From Allantophomopsis cytisporea (Eukaryota; Ascomycota; Leotiomycetes; Phacidiales; Phacidiaceae), in contig CP103027.1 in the NCBI GenBank assembly GCA_024752435.1, forward strand, positions 930,001 through 994,000: a stretch of 64,000 nt of DNA, written 5' to 3'. The notes beneath the pieces were generated by a model. That model made no database searches. It was not told the origin of the DNA and saw nothing but the letters and a program-made list of their open reading frames with translations. Made by a program: the position numbers and the translations under genes. Every line of letters begins with the position of its first letter. The stretch's first letter is position 1. Shown here piece after piece: positions 59,835 to 64,000 of the stretch.

Positions 59835-61025
59835 TTAGTTTGAATGAGCGTGACGACGGATGTGGTCGTGAGAGAAGCGGACACTACGCTTGGAGTTACT
59901 GGCGTAGATGTTGATGGCGGCCGATTCACCAGGAGTACAAGCAGTACCATCGGCAAGAGCCATGACAACGGACCAAGTACCAGAGGCACATTGCTGGTAG
60001 CTGGAGCCATCGATGCAGTTCCATTCGCCTTCGTCGGTGCAAGCAGTTCCGGCAGTAATAGCGCTACCAGACCCTGTGGAGGTAGTGCCGTTGCCAGAGG
60101 TGGAACCGGTGGCAGTTGGAGCAGCAGCAGAAGAGCTGGCTGTTGATGTGGCAACACTGGTCACAGATGCAATCGATGTTACAAATACACCAGATGACGA
60201 TGCAGCGGAAGTCGCAAGTGAGGTAGCAACTGAGGTAATAGCTGATGTAACCGCTGAGGTAGCGCCAGAAGCCGTGGTAGTGGCAGCGCTTCCACCTCCA
60301 GTAAACTTGGTGCAAGTGCCAGATGCTGTCATGGTAGCAGTGGAAGTGCTGCCTCCCAGTTGCTCAACGGAATCACCAGGATCTGCGAAAACGAGATCAT
60401 AGTTTGCGACGGTCTCACAGCCATTGTCAAGGTTGGCGACATACATGACTGGAAGAGCATCGAAGGTTGAAGTGTCACGTTCCTCAAGTTCTTCAGATCT
60501 CTTGGAAGAGGCAGTCGTAAGAGTAACTGGAGCACAGTTCATGTACATTTCGCGGTTCCCGACCTTGTTGAACCAAGTCCAGGCGAGGGTAGCATTTCCA
60601 GTGGGAATGTTATCCGGGATGGTGAAACTATATGTGTCGGGGTCAACTGTAGAGGCACCGCCTTCTAAGTTCCCTGCAGTATTCTTCACTGGACAACCAC
60701 CTTCGATCGAGTGGATAACTCTGAACGTACTGTCGGCAGTTGGTTCCTCATCGTACGTGAGAGAAATTTGACAGGAGCCACCACCATGAGTTGCAGATCC
60801 TTCGAAAGCAAGAGGCTGACTGGAGCCCAAAGCGAAAACATTGCTAGCGCCCTCAACGTCATAAACACCTGTCCGCTGTTTACAGGGGTAGTTGCTGCCA
60901 TCTTCGAGCAAAGGAGAATTATCGATGGAAGATTTGCCATATGGCACAGGAGTGGTCATGATCATGTGAGCGCTCGAGAAAGTCGCAAAGCCGAGTACGG
61001 CCATGTTGGTGTAAGAGTAGAACAT
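59835..61025 (-). CDS. AA11 lytic polysaccharide monooxygenase with C-terminal X278-like module
   Basis: Secreted copper enzyme of family AA11, whose characterised members cleave chitin oxidatively. Single exon, 396 residues from the ATG giving MFYSYTNMAVLG; the frame is open 15 codons further up but lacks a better start. The signal peptide (about 1-19) ends SSA/HMIMTTPVPYG, so mature His1 can form the copper brace with the second His in GSATHGGGSC. Also present are KSSIDNSPL and AWTWFNKVGNREMYMNC, family hallmarks. A long Ser/Thr/Ala linker follows (about 245-340). The C-terminal Cys-containing module has CTDEGEWNC, SSYQQCASGTW and ADGTACTPG, like the X278 module of AA11 enzymes. Its role is likely chitin recycling or attack. 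Confidence 0.92.
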   Translation of the reverse strand: MFYSYTNMAVLGFATFSSAHMIMTTPVPYGKSSIDNSPLLEDGSNYPCKQRTGVYDVEGASNVFALGSSQPLAFEGSATHGGGSCQISLTYDEEPTADSTFRVIHSIEGGCPVKNTAGNLEGGASTVDPDTYSFTIPDNIPTGNATLAWTWFNKVGNREMYMNCAPVTLTTASSKRSEELEERDTSTFDALPVMYVANLDNGCETVANYDLVFADPGDSVEQLGGSTSTATMTASGTCTKFTGGGSAATTTASGATSAVTSAITSVATSLATSAASSSGVFVTSIASVTSVATSTASSSAAAPTATGSTSGNGTTSTGSGSAITAGTACTDEGEWNCIDGSSYQQCASGTWSVVMALADGTACTPGESAAINIYASNSKRSVRFSHDHIRRHAHSN

Positions 61026-63167
61026 CTTGATGGTAGGTAGGGAGAGTATCGTTCCGGACGAAAATCTCAAAGTTGAGTTGCAAAAAATATGAAGAGACGA
61101 ATGCTGATTTTGTGAGTCTGCTAAGGATCTGTGGAGTTTGCTAGAAGGAGAAAGAAAAGTCAGCCGTTGCCCAAGAAGGATCGTTTTTATATGGAAGATA
61201 CGAGCTCATAGGAGCCATTGCATAGAAATATGGCATTGTCGATCGTCAGCCATCCTATTCAAGTTTGTGGCTTGAATGATCTGGGGATGGTGATTATGAC
61301 CATTGAGACCCTTATGACTATGGTATTGTTCATGAATAGTCGTTTGTGACATTGTTCATGTCTATTGTTGGGCATCCGACTCATCTATTGAGAGAAACAT
61401 ACCTTTTGACAGAAGATATTGTCTTGAGCAATGCTGTTCCAGATGCGGTAAGATGTGAAGCTCTAGTTCTTTTTCTATTTGGTTCCTTGACAAAGGCTGG
61501 ATGATGTTCGGATGTTTCGAAGATATTTGCTAAAGGATAGTAGATGTGCCACGGGCGAGCAAGAAAGTATGTGAAGAAAGAAGAATGCGAAAGGACTAGC
61601 CTTTTGATACAATGCTGAAGAAAATGCTTGGGTTGGTGAGAAACGAAACGAAGGAAGGGGAAGTGAGAGAATCTTATATCCAGGTGCTACAAGCATCGAC
61701 GACAGACGAGATGAAAGTTCCGGAGACCAAAGGAAGGCATATGCACTTAGCACTGGGGAGAACGAGGCTGCAAGGTCCACCACACACGCTTCATCACTCC
61801 GAACTGTCGATTGGATGAAGGCAAAGGAAGCTCAGACCGTCAAACAGGCACGGCTTTTGGCATTTTGGGATGAAGTGCCTCCACATAGCCACCAGCCGTT
61901 CAACTGCTCCCTGCATATGGCACACACGACATGTAGTTGAGAAGAGCGTGACAGGATGGGAGTGGTTCAGTCGCTCATGGCAAGTGGATTTAGGTAGGAT
62001 GAGGAGTCATGTCGACCCTCGCCAGATCCTATCGACAAGAGTCAGTACCTGAAATGACTAGACTAGGCAGGACTCTGTCGGGCCACAGAACAAGAGTGCA
62101 AGGTTATGAGGTTCCGACATCTGAAGCATTTAAGATCGACATGGGTTGCACTGGTGGCTTTCTCTGTCGCTTTGAGCCCCTTTGGGCGGGGGCGGTGGTG
62201 GTAAGGATGTGAGCACCAAGCAAGGAAAGGGATGGGTGCTTGTCATGACGGGGGCACGGTCGTGTTATTGACGCATGTTCAAGGTACGTAAGGGCAATGA
62301 CTGGTTGTCAGCTGTGCCGACCACATATAAATTCTGAAACATAAAAGAAGAAGGCGAGAAACAAACAAACAAGAAAGCCTAGAATAGATGGGGGAAATCG
62401 TACAATAGAATATGGATCAGGTAATCAATATGCTCGAGGCAAATGATTGATAGGTCGTTGAAGGTTCACAGTACGACAATATGGAGATCAAATGACGTGT
62501 ATGATGCGACCGGGCATATGTATACGCAGTATGGATATGAGAGTTGAGTATGTATGTAGTCTAGATGTACAGACTTGTCGTACTACTTACTCATCATCCT
62601 TGACAAGGTGGAGTGTTGCCGGAAAAGACCAGCAAAACTCTGTAACAATACTCCATTCAGGCTGCAGTAGCCGCACATGGGGGGGGTTTTTTTTCTCTCT
62701 TTTTTTTTCCAGCTGCAGTAGTACTCATATTATGTACCTATGGTATGGCCGATGCACAATTACTAGTGTTACTACTCTACTACTACCTGTCCGTATGTAC
62801 TCCATAAGGGCTCGTCAGCTCTTGCATTGGTGTGCATGGAAAGCAACTGAGGTGGTGAATATATGTGGATATATGCTGATGTACAAGTATGTATTTTTTA
62901 GAATCAGGGTCGGTGAAGTGCACTGTGACGAATCAGATTACGAGAAGGTGATGGTATATAGTTAGGCTATGTGGGCCTGCATGATAAGGCGGGTAAGGCA
63001 GCTAAAATAGTCTACATAGCATGGTTAATGTAGGTAGTACAAATAGGTTGCTACACCAGGTAAGGTACTTATATATTGTAGACGCACATTTTGTATAAGG
63101 AGGATTAAATCTGAGCTAATACGAGACTGGCTATGGAGGGATGGAGTAACGCTGACTTCCTTTTCGT

Positions 63168-63188
63168 CTTCTTCTTCTTCTTCTTCTT
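63168..63188. repeat. (CTT)7 microsatellite
   Basis: Seven perfect CTT units. Confidence 0.9.
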
Positions 63189-63365
63189 TCACTTACTCGT
63201 ACAGGTACACGCCTGTCATCTGTATGAAAGGAACTGGCAAGGCAGGGCAAGGCAAGGTATAAGACACTAGGATTAGAGAAAGAGAGGGCGGTGCCGAGTA
63301 GATGGTTGTGGGTGTCGTGCTTAACACACGGTAAGGCTAAACCAAAATAAAATCAAAATCCAGGC

Positions 63366-63470
63366 TGTACCTAGGCTGTTTACGGACCTAAGATCCTAAG
63401 GGGACGGTATCCCCTGCTCCCCTTATGGGGCCTAAGCCCAAGCGGTTTAACGACTAAGCTGCCCAAGCAT
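63366..63470 (-). other. GC-rich patch with clustered stem-loops, tRNA-arm-like
   Basis: Holds a 5-bp stem with 7-base loop (63399-63415, AGGGG/CCCCT), a 4-bp stem CCCC/GGGG (63419-63430) and a 4-bp stem GGGC/GCCC (63428-63439). The octamer GCCCAAGC occurs twice (63436, 63461). On the minus strand, AGCTTAGTCGTTAAACC resembles a D arm and the first hairpin has T-arm geometry, so a tRNA-derived repeat remnant is possible. No complete cloverleaf forms. Confidence 0.3.
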
Positions 63471-63596
63471 CAGTCACTTATTCGATTTACTGACATTTAT
63501 ATTTGCAATTGTGCTGTACGAATACAATATTGAACAAAACATCATATGTATGTATGTTTATGATATATGCATGTACAACAAACACCGTGTACATAT

Positions 63597-63628
63597 ATGT
63601 ACTTATGTACTCATGTACTCATGTACTT
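63597..63628. repeat. 8-bp tandem repeat ATGTACT(C/T) x4
   Basis: Four consecutive units ATGTACTT, ATGTACTC, ATGTACTC and ATGTACTT. Confidence 0.85.
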
Positions 63629-64000
63629 ATCCTACTTTACACAACAGATATACACGCAGTACATATGATCCATCACTATTCTATTCTATTCTCCTTCGTC
63701 CCTCATCTTCCCTCCACTCACATCAGCGAAAAGTGCATCATCACATCTCCCAAAGCCATTCATTCCAGTTTCCCTCTCTTCATCCCTGACCTCATCCCTG
63801 CTCTTTATCATTCGGCGGATATTCCAAAGTAGTCTATGGGCCACCCAGTATCCCAGCGCGTCCTGGCACACCCCAGCGCATCCTCGTTCATTCACCACCA
63901 ATCCTCAAGCATTAGCATCGTGTAGCTTTGAAAAGTGCCCCGCATGCCCCCAGTCTGCCATGCCATACATGCCCGTTCATCAAGGTCAGGACCTCTTTGT

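Larger units (their letters stand above)
61026..64000. other. Right-hand intergenic region, no supported gene
   Basis: Promoter of the AA11 gene, then about 2.5 kb of DNA with TACATA phrases, poly-T and microsatellites. It also has a GC-rich patch with stem-loops at 63366-63470. No frame is protein-like. Confidence 0.5.

Noticed and set aside
60013..60402. Val/Ala/Glu-rich frame opposite the AA11 gene
   Set aside because: Shadow of the Ser/Thr/Ala linker.
1..64000. CRISPR arrays, bacterial operons, ribosome binding sites and viral genes
   Set aside because: None seen. The DNA is fungal nuclear, and the tandem repeats present lack unique spacers.

Overview
The window is nuclear DNA of a filamentous ascomycete (Pezizomycotina). 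The support is short GT-AG introns (mostly 46-60 bases) with CTAAC/CTGAC-type branch sites, fungus-specific families (DUF3405, DUF3433, Zn2Cys6 regulator, AA11 polysaccharide monooxygenase, SERAC1-like hydrolase) and an intron-containing nuclear tRNA gene. The overall look suggests a Leotiomycete such as the Botrytis/Sclerotinia group, but that placement is an impression, not a result. Sixteen protein genes and one tRNA gene could be supported. Intron boundaries were worked out by hand and checked for reading frame and protein continuity.

Layout. 1-6.7 kb: POM34 nucleoporin and HID1-like Golgi protein (both +), then a small glycine-rich membrane protein (-). 8.5-13.7 kb: a 1,738-residue protein joining a nucleotidyltransferase-like domain to ankyrin repeats (+). 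14.4-26.1 kb: MET12-type methylenetetrahydrofolate reductase (-), DUF3405 glycosyltransferase-like protein with a Tyr-Gly hexapeptide tail (+), secreted lipase-like hydrolase (-), ADE6 (FGAM synthase) (-). 26.1-41.1 kb: about 15 kb without a convincing gene. It starts with an AT-rich, possibly RIP-degraded segment and continues with microsatellites and TACATA/TACGGAGTA-rich DNA. 41.1-44.0 kb: a Zn2Cys6 regulator (+), at the downstream edge of the desert. 44.9 kb: tRNA-Thr(CGT). 46.1-53.2 kb: epoxide-hydrolase-like protein, SERAC1-like hydrolase and acetoacetyl-CoA synthetase (all +). 53.6-61.0 kb: YIH1/IMPACT (-), a DUF3433 membrane protein (+) and an AA11 copper monooxygenase (-). 61.0-64.0 kb: gene-free, with microsatellites and a GC-rich structured patch.

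How the genes work together. There is no evident gene cluster. Most genes are housekeeping: nuclear pore, secretory pathway, one-carbon and purine synthesis (MTHFR and FGAM synthase both touch folate-dependent metabolism), ketone-body activation and translational stress control. They are interspersed with secreted or surface proteins. The least explained objects are the nucleotidyltransferase-ankyrin protein, the Tyr-Gly repeat tail, the solo SERAC1-like hydrolase with a GC-AG intron, the epoxide-hydrolase-like protein without a visible Asp nucleophile, and the long desert in front of the regulator.
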